The notes beneath the pieces are model-generated. The model saw only the letters and a program-made list of their open reading frames with translations, was not told the DNA's origin and ran no database searches. DNA of 9,825 nt. Source: Methylocapsa sp. Lineage in GTDB: Bacteria > Pseudomonadota > Alphaproteobacteria > Rhizobiales > Beijerinckiaceae. Shown here in pieces: positions 1 to 5,539 of the stretch. The stretch is from assembly GCA_003162995.1 (NCBI GenBank), contig PLUZ01000198.1:1-9825 (forward strand), in the 5' to 3' direction. Position 1 is the stretch's first letter; the number at the start of each line of letters is the position of its first letter. Made by a program: the position numbers and the translations under genes.

Positions 1-32
1 CTCGGTTTGGCCTTGGCCAGCCGGCTCCGCCC

Positions 33-61
33 TTGACAAGCACTGTAGAAGGAACGAAATC
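33..61 (+). promoter_or_regulatory. possible promoter upstream of luxR (weak)
   Basis: A perfect -35 hexamer TTGACA is seen at 33-38. The position 17 bases further (56-61, GAAATC) is a poor -10 match, so only half of a sigma-70-type promoter is supported. A second weak option is TTGATT at 62-67 with AATATT at 84-89. Two copies of TTAGTAC at 75-81 and 105-111 also lie in this leader. Nothing else is recognisable in bases 1-110. Confidence 0.2.
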
Positions 62-113
62 TTGATTAGGATTGTTAGTACTCAATATTTGGTTTAAGTT
101 GTCTTTAGTACCG

Positions 114-125
114 CCTGCGGACAGG
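114..125. promoter_or_regulatory. lux-box-like dyad in luxR leader (candidate)
   Basis: CCTG-CGGA-CAGG is a short dyad 57 bases upstream of the chosen luxR start. Its CTG...CAG arms are of the kind found in binding sites of LuxR-type regulators, and the right side continues as CAGGT. It is shorter and less symmetric than a usual ~20-bp lux box, so autoregulation of luxR through this site is only a suggestion. Confidence 0.2.
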
Positions 126-182
126 TGCCGGGAGTTCCGAAGGTGGCGTTCTCTCTCCTGGAGCGCCGAGGCGAGGATAATT

Positions 183-932
183 ATGCCCCCGCAAATTAAT
201 CGTCAATCGTTGGAACATACGGTTAGATTTGTTCACGATCTCGATCGCGCGCGTAATGTCGAGGACATCGCGTCGAAGGTCCTGCAACACCTTGCGCAGA
301 TTGGGGCCGAAACCGTTATAGCGACAGCAATGCCAAGCGTTGGCATCAACCGCCGGCAGCAGCTTAGCGGCGTGTTATTCCATGAGATGCCGTCGGAGTG
401 GGTTCGCAATTATGCGGCGCGCGGTTACGCGTTTAAAGATCCGGTCATTCGGCGCATGATATCGATGGCGGCGCCATTCTATTGGAACGAACTGGAGCAT
501 GAGGTCCAAGATGACCCCATAGGTCAGAAGGTTATGCATGAAGCCGGGGAATTCGGTCTTAAGAATGGCTTCTCGACATCCGTGCTGACGCTCGACGGAC
601 AAGCGGTCGGATTTTCGCTCGCCGGCAAGCATTTCGAGGTTGATCCAGACATGCGCGGCGTGCTGACGCTTATCGCGAGCTATGCCATAGGGCGTGCGAT
701 TGCTTTGCAGCAAGAATCGACAGCCCAAAACAAAAAGATCGCTTTGTCCGAGCGCGAGCGCGAGGCTCTGCAATGGGCGGCGGAGGGGAAAAACGATTGG
801 GAAATCGGCGAAGTCATGAATATTTCTGAACATGGGGCGGACAAACATTTGCGTTCGGTCCGCGCCAAGCTCGGAGCGATCAACCGCACGCAGGCGGTTG
901 CCGAAGCAATCCGGAGAGGATTAATCGCCTAA
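183..932 (+). CDS. luxR: LuxR-family acyl-homoserine-lactone-responsive transcriptional regulator
   Basis: A cytoplasmic quorum-sensing receptor and transcription factor, 249 residues, a normal length for the family. The N-terminal autoinducer-binding domain (about 15-175) shows the conserved ligand-pocket residues: W73 and Y77 (WVRNY), D86-P87 (KDP) and W101. The C-terminal LuxR-type HTH (about 187-247) starts LSEREREAL, with E192, L196 and G202 in the family's invariant positions, followed by WEIGEVMNISEH. An ATG further upstream at 72 would add 37 residues with no family match. The start at 183 is preceded by GAGG about 8 bases away and is preferred. The next gene is the cognate-looking luxI, 128 bases downstream on the same strand. 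The loop before the recognition helix reads SEHGAD where most relatives have SEHTVD or similar. Family assignment is firm; the ligand is not known. Confidence 0.93.
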   Translation: MPPQINRQSLEHTVRFVHDLDRARNVEDIASKVLQHLAQIGAETVIATAMPSVGINRRQQLSGVLFHEMPSEWVRNYAARGYAFKDPVIRRMISMAAPFYWNELEHEVQDDPIGQKVMHEAGEFGLKNGFSTSVLTLDGQAVGFSLAGKHFEVDPDMRGVLTLIASYAIGRAIALQQESTAQNKKIALSEREREALQWAAEGKNDWEIGEVMNISEHGADKHLRSVRAKLGAINRTQAVAEAIRRGLIA

Positions 933-995
933 GAGGTACGCGAACCCGTACTATCACCATCCATCTGCCACAGGCATTTTCTAGTCATCGTTTAG

Positions 996-1037
996 CTGGA
1001 AAACAGCGTCGCGCAATGATTTGGCGGCATTTTCCAG
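996..1037. promoter_or_regulatory. 8-bp inverted repeat upstream of luxI
   Basis: CTGGAAAA at 996-1003 and its exact reverse complement TTTTCCAG at 1030-1037 lie 26 bases apart, just before the luxI ribosome binding site. The left arm also forms a small dyad, GCTG-GAAAA-CAGC, at 995-1007. The location fits an operator or a leader hairpin that could respond to LuxR. The spacing is longer than in a standard ~20-bp lux box, so the function is unproven. Confidence 0.3.
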
Positions 1038-1060
1038 TCAACATGATCTGGAGAATGTTT

Positions 1061-1693
1061 ATGATTCATATAGTAACCCCCGAGAATGATTACCTTTATC
1101 GGAACGAAATGGAGCAAGCATATCGCTTGCGCCACCAGGTGTTTGTCAAAGAAATGGGTTGGGAAAATCTCGCCAAGCCCGATGGACGCGAGATTGATCA
1201 GTTTGATGATAAACATGCTGTTCATATGATTTACGCCGAGCAGGGCAAGGTGCTTGGCTACCAGCGTTTCTTGCCTTCGACTCGCCCGCATTTGCTCTCG
1301 GAAGTCATGCCGGAGCTCTGCGACGGGGAACGCCCGGTTGGCCCCCATATCTGGGAGTGGACACGTTTTTGTGTCGAGCGAAGCCGTCGCGAGCAAGGCC
1401 GTGCCGTGTGTCCTATCACCAACATGCTTCTTACTGCTGCAGTGGAATGGGGTTTGGAGTGCGGAATCACACAGTTGATCATCCAGACCAACCCGACTTG
1501 GCTGTTGCGAATGGTGCAGCTTCATTTTCGTCCCATGCCTTTGGGGTTGCCGCAAAAGATAGGCGGGGAGGAAATCATCGCGGTCATGGCAACCTTCGAT
1601 GGGCGGACGCTGAACCGGTTGCGTGAAATGAGCGGAAGCCGTCGCCGGGTCCTCTCCAAAACCCTCGAAAGACCAGTCCTGCTGCACGCGTAA
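1061..1693 (+). CDS. luxI: LuxI-family acyl-homoserine-lactone synthase
   Basis: This makes the N-acyl-homoserine lactone signal from S-adenosylmethionine and an acyl donor. It has 210 residues, the usual LuxI length. All the family's conserved residues are visible: R24, F28 and W34 in the N-terminal segment (YRLRHQVFVKEMGW), D46 and D49 (REIDQFDD), R69, E99 and R102 (WEWTRF). The ATG at 1061 has GGAGAA at 1050-1055 with ideal spacing and gives the family's normal N-terminus (MIHIVTPEN). An upstream ATG at 1016 would add 15 unconserved residues and overlap the inverted repeat. The DGRE-D-DD and WEW-R signatures resemble the BjaI/RpaI/BraI group, members of which use isovaleryl- or aryl-CoA instead of acyl-ACP. 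That substrate suggestion is inference. The gene follows its partner luxR. Confidence 0.95.
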   Translation: MIHIVTPENDYLYRNEMEQAYRLRHQVFVKEMGWENLAKPDGREIDQFDDKHAVHMIYAEQGKVLGYQRFLPSTRPHLLSEVMPELCDGERPVGPHIWEWTRFCVERSRREQGRAVCPITNMLLTAAVEWGLECGITQLIIQTNPTWLLRMVQLHFRPMPLGLPQKIGGEEIIAVMATFDGRTLNRLREMSGSRRRVLSKTLERPVLLHA

Positions 1694-1717
1694 GTGGGCA
1701 GCGTTTTCTCTATGGCG

Positions 1718-1814
1718 AGAGCATTTTCAAACGAAGTGGATGCCGGTTCGCGTCAAGAAAATGCGACAAAATGAAGATTTAGAGTTGCTTTCCGATTCCA
1801 CGGAATCGGAAAGC
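1718..1814. repeat. Rhizobiales-type intergenic repeat ending in a 28-nt palindrome
   Basis: About 97 bases shortly after luxI. It begins AGAGCATTTTC, runs through an AAGTGGATGCCGGTTCG block and a GCGACAAAAT block, and ends in a stem at 1787-1799/1802-1814 (GCTTTCCGATTCC, two-base loop, exact complement). I recognise this wording as similar to short dispersed intergenic repeats common in Rhizobiales genomes; this is from memory and was not searched. The stem has no T-run after it, so it is not a classical terminator, though it could stabilise the luxI transcript end. Confidence 0.6.
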
Positions 1815-1858
1815 GCACTAACCCTTCCCAGTTAAACTCCCCTGGGGAAACTCATCTC

Positions 1859-1891
1859 GCGGCGGCCGCATCCGGGAATGCGGACCGCCGC
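1859..1891 (+). other. GC-rich stem-loop, possible luxI transcript end
   Basis: The arms GCGGCGGCCGCAT (1859-1871) and ATGCGGACCGCCGC (1878-1891) pair over 13 base pairs with a single bulged A at 1884 and a 6-base loop. This is a very stable RNA hairpin. It is followed by TGGGTTCC, not a run of T, so it is at best a poor intrinsic terminator. It sits between two repeat elements in the 477-bp gene-free stretch after luxI and could be a terminator, a processing structure or part of a small RNA. Confidence 0.35.
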
Positions 1892-1925
1892 TGGGTTCCT
1901 GTGAGCATCAGGACTCCGAGCTAAG

Positions 1926-2017
1926 AATGATCCCGAAAAGTTGCAGACTTTTTGGATAAGATCACGCGACAAAATAATAAGATGGAGACCATGAGCGATT
2001 CATCTTGAAGCGATCAT
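1926..2017 (+). repeat. ~93-bp dispersed repeat, copy 1
   Basis: This segment matches the reverse complement of 3949-4041 at about 77 of 93 positions with one single-base gap, counted by hand. It contains a GTTGCAGACTTTTTGGA core, a GCGACAAAAT block shared with the repeat at 1718-1814, and an imperfect hairpin at its end (1991-2017, 12-base arms with two mismatches). No coding sequence is apparent. Similar elements are common between genes in this order (recollection, not searched). Together with copy 2 it brackets the XRE-metK segment in inverted orientation. Confidence 0.8.
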
Positions 2018-2170
2018 GGTTGAGAGCATGAATTGTGCTTCCATGGAAAAATCCGGTCCGCCGATATGCCTCGGGCCGCATTTGCGATATAAGGAACCCG
2101 ACGCCATATAACGTTCCGCTCCCCTGGCTTGCAGAGCCGTAGCGGAAGTGTGGCGATTGGAACGGAATTC

Positions 2171-2644
2171 GTGAAAAAAATACCGAACCCGATCGATCGG
2201 CACGTTGGCAGCCGCGTCCGTATGCGGCGCGTCATGCTCGGCATGAGTCAAGAAAAACTGGGCGACGCTTTGGGTCTGACGTTTCAACAGGTTCAGAAAT
2301 ACGAAAAAGGGACCAACAGAATTGGCGCGAGCAGGCTCCAGCAAATTTCAAGAACGCTCGAAGTTCCTCCGGCCTTCTTTTTCGAAGGGGCGCCTTCCTT
2401 CGAAGTGATTACAAATCCCGAACCAGGCCACATGGGCTTTGCGGAGGATTCGAACGCGACCTATGTCGCCGATTTCCTGTCGACCCCTGAAGGTCTGCAT
2501 TTGAACCTGGCCTTCGCGCGGATCCACGACCCAAAAGTCCGCAAGCGGATCGTGGATCTCGTCTCCTCGCTCGCTGGAGAAGACGAAAGACCAGAACGGG
2601 GCGCAAACGAAACGCCGGATCCCGGCGAAGTATCGGCTGAGTGA
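2171..2644 (+). CDS. XRE-family HTH regulator of the metK neighbourhood (PhrR-like)
   Basis: A probable DNA-binding regulator of 157 residues. A Cro/C1-type HTH covers about residues 13-67 (GSRVRMRRVMLGMSQEKLGD, then LTFQQVQKYEKG and RLQQIS), followed by PPAFFFEG and an acidic tail. Rhizobiales relatives begin with MKK/NPIDxHVGSRIR, so the GTG at 2171 (KKIPNPIDRHVGSRV) is preferred over an ATG at 2129, and GGAACGGA precedes it. Related genes in Sinorhizobium sit by the lnt homologue and metK; one, phrR, was described as induced by low pH. Whether this protein has that role is not known. Here its upstream neighbour is luxI and repeats, not lnt. metK follows after 104 bases with its own possible promoter. 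Confidence 0.85.
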   Translation: MKKIPNPIDRHVGSRVRMRRVMLGMSQEKLGDALGLTFQQVQKYEKGTNRIGASRLQQISRTLEVPPAFFFEGAPSFEVITNPEPGHMGFAEDSNATYVADFLSTPEGLHLNLAFARIHDPKVRKRIVDLVSSLAGEDERPERGANETPDPGEVSAE

Positions 2645-2686
2645 ATTGGTCGCGTTCGTTTTAACAAACAAGATGGCCAGAATGGC

Positions 2687-2715
2687 TTGACAAACCGAAC
2701 GGCTTACCAAAAACT
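2687..2715 (+). promoter_or_regulatory. possible metK promoter
   Basis: TTGACA at 2687-2692 is a perfect -35 hexamer. The hexamer 17 bases downstream, AAAACT at 2710-2715, matches the -10 consensus at three positions. This would start transcription about 25-30 bases before the metK start codon. A TATATT at 2732-2737 is a better -10 but has no -35 partner and lies too close to the ribosome binding site. No SAM-riboswitch-like structure was recognised in the 104-base gap. Confidence 0.35.
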
Positions 2716-2748
2716 TTGGCGCGATATTCATTATATTGGAGACAAGCC

Positions 2749-3945
2749 TTGGCGCGCGAAAATTACCTGTTCACGAGTGAATCCGTTGCGGAAGGCCATC
2801 CGGACAAGGTATGCGACCGGATTTCCGATGAGGTCGTGGACCTATTCTTCCGTGAAGGCGCGAAGGCCGGTGTCGATCCCTATCAAACGCGCGTTGCCTG
2901 TGAGACTTTGGCGACCACTAACCGCGTTGTCATCGCGGGTGAAGTGCGTGGCGCCGCGATTGGCCAGGACGCGATCGAGGCCGCGGCGCGCGGCGCGATC
3001 AAGAGCATCGGCTATGAGCAGGAGGGATTTCACTGGCGAAATGCAAAGGTCGAGATCTTGCTTCATGCCCAATCCGCCGACATCGCGCAAGGCGTCGACG
3101 CCGCCGGCAATAAGGATGAGGGGGCGGGCGATCAGGGAATCATGTTCGGCTATGCCTGCCGCGAAACACCAGAGCTCATGCCAGCGCCAATCTACTACGC
3201 ACACAAAATTCTTGAGGATCTTGCCTTCGAACGAAAAGCTGGTTCTGGCGAAGCCAGCAAGCTTGGACCAGACGCCAAAAGCCAGGTGACGGTCAAATAT
3301 GAGCACGGCAAGCCGGTCGGCGTCACCCAAATCGTTTTGTCGACCCAGCATCTCGACGAGAAATTAAGCTCGCTCGACGTGCGTCATATCGTCGAACCTT
3401 ACATCCGGAAAACCTTGCCGGAGGGCTGGATCACCCTTGAGACGGTTTGGCACGTCAATCCAACCGGCAAGTTCGTGATTGGCGGCCCCGACGGCGATTG
3501 CGGCCTGACCGGCCGGAAAATCATTGTCGATACCTATGGCGGGGCGGCGCCTCACGGCGGCGGCGCATTCTCTGGCAAGGACCCGACAAAAGTCGATCGC
3601 TCGGCCGCTTATGCCGCGCGCTATCTCGCAAAAAACGTCGTCGCCGCAGGACTTGCTGATCGCTGCACGATCCAGCTTTCCTATGCGATCGGCGTCGCCG
3701 AGCCGCTGTCGATTTATGTCGACACGCATGGGACCGGACAGGTTCCAGAAGGAAAGCTCGAGGAAACCCTTTTCGAGGCCATGCGCCTTTCTCCACGCGG
3801 TATCAGGGAGCATCTCAAGCTTAACCGGCCAATTTATGCCCGTACGGCCGCCTATGGCCATTTCGGCCGCGCACCGGACGCCGAAGGCGGTTTCTCATGG
3901 GAAAAGACCGATTTGGCGGAGAAGCTTAAAGCACATCTCACCTAA
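2749..3945 (+). CDS. metK: S-adenosylmethionine synthetase (methionine adenosyltransferase)
   Basis: Converts methionine and ATP to S-adenosylmethionine, phosphate and pyrophosphate in the cytoplasm. It has 398 residues, close to the usual ~385-400. The ATP-binding GHPDK is at 16-20, with H17 the catalytic histidine; [10 protein letters not shown] is at 125-134 and the phosphate loop [10 protein letters not shown] at 270-279, followed by [12 protein letters not shown]. The three-domain protein is complete. The start is a TTG at 2749: GGAGA at 2738-2742 lies seven bases upstream, and the product then begins [17 protein letters not shown], as in other Rhizobiales. A second TTG at 2716 has no such support. 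Its product is the co-substrate of LuxI upstream and TrmB downstream. Confidence 0.97.
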   Translation: MARENYLFTSESVAEGHPDKVCDRISDEVVDLFFREGAKAGVDPYQTRVACETLATTNRVVIAGEVRGAAIGQDAIEAAARGAIKSIGYEQEGFHWRNAKVEILLHAQSADIAQGVDAAGNKDEGAGDQGIMFGYACRETPELMPAPIYYAHKILEDLAFERKAGSGEASKLGPDAKSQVTVKYEHGKPVGVTQIVLSTQHLDEKLSSLDVRHIVEPYIRKTLPEGWITLETVWHVNPTGKFVIGGPDGDCGLTGRKIIVDTYGGAAPHGGGAFSGKDPTKVDRSAAYAARYLAKNVVAAGLADRCTIQLSYAIGVAEPLSIYVDTHGTGQVPEGKLEETLFEAMRLSPRGIREHLKLNRPIYARTAAYGHFGRAPDAEGGFSWEKTDLAEKLKAHLT

Positions 3946-3948
3946 GCC

Positions 3949-4041
3949 ATCATCGCTTCGAGGTGAATCGCTCATGGCCTCTTAACTCTTTGTTTTGCCG
4001 CATGATCTTTTCCAAAAAGTCTGCAACTTTTTGGCATCATG
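3949..4041 (-). repeat. ~93-bp dispersed repeat, copy 2 (inverted)
   Basis: The inverted counterpart of 1926-2017, beginning three bases after the metK stop codon. It carries the hairpin-like segment (GCTTCGAGGTGAATCGC) first, then TTTTGCCGCATGATC and the AAAAAGTCTGCAACTTTTTGG core, which is itself a near-perfect dyad. It reaches into the region just before trmB, and an upstream ATG at 3995 in the trmB frame lies inside it, which argues against that start. Confidence 0.8.
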
Positions 4042-4078
4042 CTCTAATAGCAACAGATCAGCCGCTGCGCTGCGGGAC

Positions 4079-4843
4079 ATGAGCCGCGAAACCCATACCG
4101 GAAGCCAAAACGGGAAGCTGCACTCGCAGCTGTTGGACGCTGGTGTAGAAACCCAGCGGGAAATCCAGGTGAATGCCCCGCGGCTGCACGGCCGGCGGCG
4201 GGGCAAGAAGCTGCGCGCTCATCAAACCTTGCTTCTGAGCACGGCTTTGCCGCGTCTTTCCTTTGATGCGTCGCAGCCCATTTCCGATCCCGCGTGCCAA
4301 TTTCCAGACAGGCCCTCCGCGCTCTGGCTCGAAATTGGCTTTGGCGGCGGCGAGCATCTGGCCGCCGAGGCGCTTGCACATCCCAGTACGGGTTATATCG
4401 GCTGCGAGGCCTTCTTGAATGGCATTGCCAAGGCGTTGGCGCTCGTCGAAGCCAGTTCTTTGCGCAATGTGCGGCTCTACAATGGCGATGCCCGGGCGGT
4501 CATCGAAGCGCTGCCGAGCGGGACCTTGGACGGCGTCTATTTGCTTTATCCCGACCCCTGGCCGAAGCGGCGACATCACAGGCGCCGCTTTCTTTCCGCT
4601 GAAATGCTGGCACGTCTTGCCAGGGTCATGCATCCAGGCGCGGAGCTTCGCTTCGCAACCGATCTCGATGACAACGCAGGTTGGACCTTGGCGCAAGTGT
4701 TGCGATCGCCGGACTTTAGCTGGGCCGCGGCGGAACCAAAGGATTGGCAAAGACCCTGGGCGGGCTGGACTGGAACGAGATATGAAGCGAAAGCGGTTCG
4801 CGCGTCCCGAAGGCCTGTTTATCTCACATTCCTGCGTAAGTAA
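4079..4843 (+). CDS. trmB: tRNA (guanine-N7-)-methyltransferase
   Basis: Methylates G46 in the variable loop of tRNAs using S-adenosylmethionine. From the ATG at 4079 it has 254 residues. The SAM-binding motif I is LEIGFGGGEHL (84-94), the acidic ribose-contact region is GCEAFLNG, the catalytic/tRNA signature is YPDPWPKRRHHRRRF (157-171), and the C-terminal GTRYE-KA-R (232-236 onward) is the family's hallmark. A basic GRRRGKKLR segment near the N-terminus is also typical. The start is uncertain: ATG 3995 would translate a dispersed repeat and is rejected; ATG 4079 has only a weak GCGGG upstream; GTG 4169 would give a shorter N-terminus just before GRRRGK. It follows metK, as in many alphaproteobacteria, but the usual next gene rimP is absent. 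Confidence 0.95.
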   Translation: MSRETHTGSQNGKLHSQLLDAGVETQREIQVNAPRLHGRRRGKKLRAHQTLLLSTALPRLSFDASQPISDPACQFPDRPSALWLEIGFGGGEHLAAEALAHPSTGYIGCEAFLNGIAKALALVEASSLRNVRLYNGDARAVIEALPSGTLDGVYLLYPDPWPKRRHHRRRFLSAEMLARLARVMHPGAELRFATDLDDNAGWTLAQVLRSPDFSWAAAEPKDWQRPWAGWTGTRYEAKAVRASRRPVYLTFLRK

Positions 4844-4858
4844 CGCGCGGGCGGCTCT

Positions 4859-4981
4859 GTCTCCTAATCCGGGTGAACCTAAGGAGTTACTCGATCAAAT
4901 TGAGCAGGATCATAGTCCGGATTGTTTATTTTTATTAGGTTAGTTTTGGAAGCGTCAATTGAGGCTTTTCGATTAGGAGAC
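4859..4981. repeat. 123-bp segment closed by a perfect 11-bp inverted repeat
   Basis: GTCTCCTAATC at 4859-4869 is exactly complementary to GATTAGGAGAC at 4971-4981. Inside lie further pairings: AATCCGG/CCGGATT (4866-4872 and 4917-4923), AACCTA/TAGGTT, and a small hairpin CTCGAT-CAA-ATTGAG. No open reading frame or target-site duplication is evident. It could be a miniature inverted-repeat element inserted after trmB, or a structured RNA closed by an 11-bp helix upstream of the membrane-protein gene. The sequence does not decide. Confidence 0.45.
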
Positions 4982-5003
4982 TTCGGTTATGCCTTAACCG
5001 GAG
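4981..5003 (+). promoter_or_regulatory. hairpin whose 3' arm holds a Shine-Dalgarno
   Basis: CTTCGGTTA (4981-4989) and TAACCGGAG (4995-5003) pair over nine bases, including one G-T pair, around a five-base loop. The GGAG at 5000-5003 lies in the 3' arm, five bases before an ATG at 5009. If transcribed, the structure would mask that ribosome binding site. No T-run follows, so it is not a simple terminator. Confidence 0.3.
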
Positions 5004-5008
5004 CCATT

Positions 5009-5065
5009 ATGATCAAAAAAAGACTTTACTATGTTTTTTTCATGGCGTTTAATATAAGGCAATAA
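5009..5065 (+). CDS. possible 18-residue micro-ORF
   Basis: ATG at 5009 to TAA at 5065 encodes MIKKRLYYVFFMAFNIRQ, a short peptide with a basic start and a hydrophobic centre. GGAG at 5000-5003 is at ideal spacing but lies in a hairpin arm. It could be a leader peptide for the membrane-protein gene at 5115, or chance. There is no homology evidence and its length allows random occurrence. Confidence 0.18.
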   Translation: MIKKRLYYVFFMAFNIRQ

Positions 5066-5114
5066 AGAATATATGTTGCGGCCATAGTCGGTAATTTATG
5101 AGAGGAAGTGTCGC

Positions 5115-5417
5115 GTGACCATCCTTACAATCGGTATTTTGCTGCTTGGGGCGGTCTTCGGGCGGTTTTTTAAAGTTTGGATTCTTGTCCCGGCCTGTGC
5201 AGTGACTTTCATTATCGTTTTTGCCAGTTCCGCCTATTATGGGCAGGGCCCGCTGTGGGCGCTTCTCGAATTCGCCATGCTGGCTGCATGCCTGCAAATC
5301 GGTTACATGACCGGGCTGCTTGCAGGTGTCACTCTGAGCAAGTATCTCAGAAAACCCCGCGAATCATCGTGTCCGGCTGCGCCAATAGCGGCGGCACGCC
5401 ACCGGCAACCTTTTTAA
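5115..5417 (+). CDS. small membrane protein, three predicted helices, unknown function
   Basis: A 100-residue protein, not assigned to a named family. Hydrophobic segments at about 3-18, 21-43 and 47-72 suggest three transmembrane helices, with GRFFK between the first two and a basic, proline- and alanine-rich tail (from about 75) probably in the cytoplasm. The GTG start at 5115 has GAGGAAG at 5102-5108 with good spacing. Similar tiny helix-helix-helix proteins with GRFFKVW-like wording occur in Rhizobiales (recollection only). It lies between trmB and a membrane glycosyltransferase, 122 bases before the latter. A functional link is possible but unsupported. Confidence 0.6.
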   Translation: MTILTIGILLLGAVFGRFFKVWILVPACAVTFIIVFASSAYYGQGPLWALLEFAMLAACLQIGYMTGLLAGVTLSKYLRKPRESSCPAAPIAAARHRQPF

Positions 5418-5539
5418 ACACGCTTTCCAGAAACAGGGCCTATCAATAAATTGTTTTTTTGCCTGACTTTTGACGAATATTAATAGATAAATCTTTCCGG
5501 ATCGGCCAAGCTTAATATTTCATTTGCCGTTTTGGACCA

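Noticed and set aside
72..182. N-terminal extension of luxR from ATG 72
   Set aside because: The 37 extra residues do not resemble the family, and ATG 183 has a good ribosome binding site.
992..1687. Long reading frame on the - strand opposite luxI
   Set aside because: It is the antisense of a clear LuxI gene, with no family motifs or convincing ribosome binding site.
1718..2017. CRISPR-like repeats
   Set aside because: Only one copy of each unit per orientation and no regularly spaced spacers; these are dispersed intergenic repeats.
2645..2748. SAM riboswitch before metK
   Set aside because: The 104-base gap shows no pairing pattern I recognise from SAM riboswitch classes.
4058..4750. Long - strand reading frame across trmB
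   Set aside because: Shadow of trmB; low-complexity composition driven by codon bias and no motifs.
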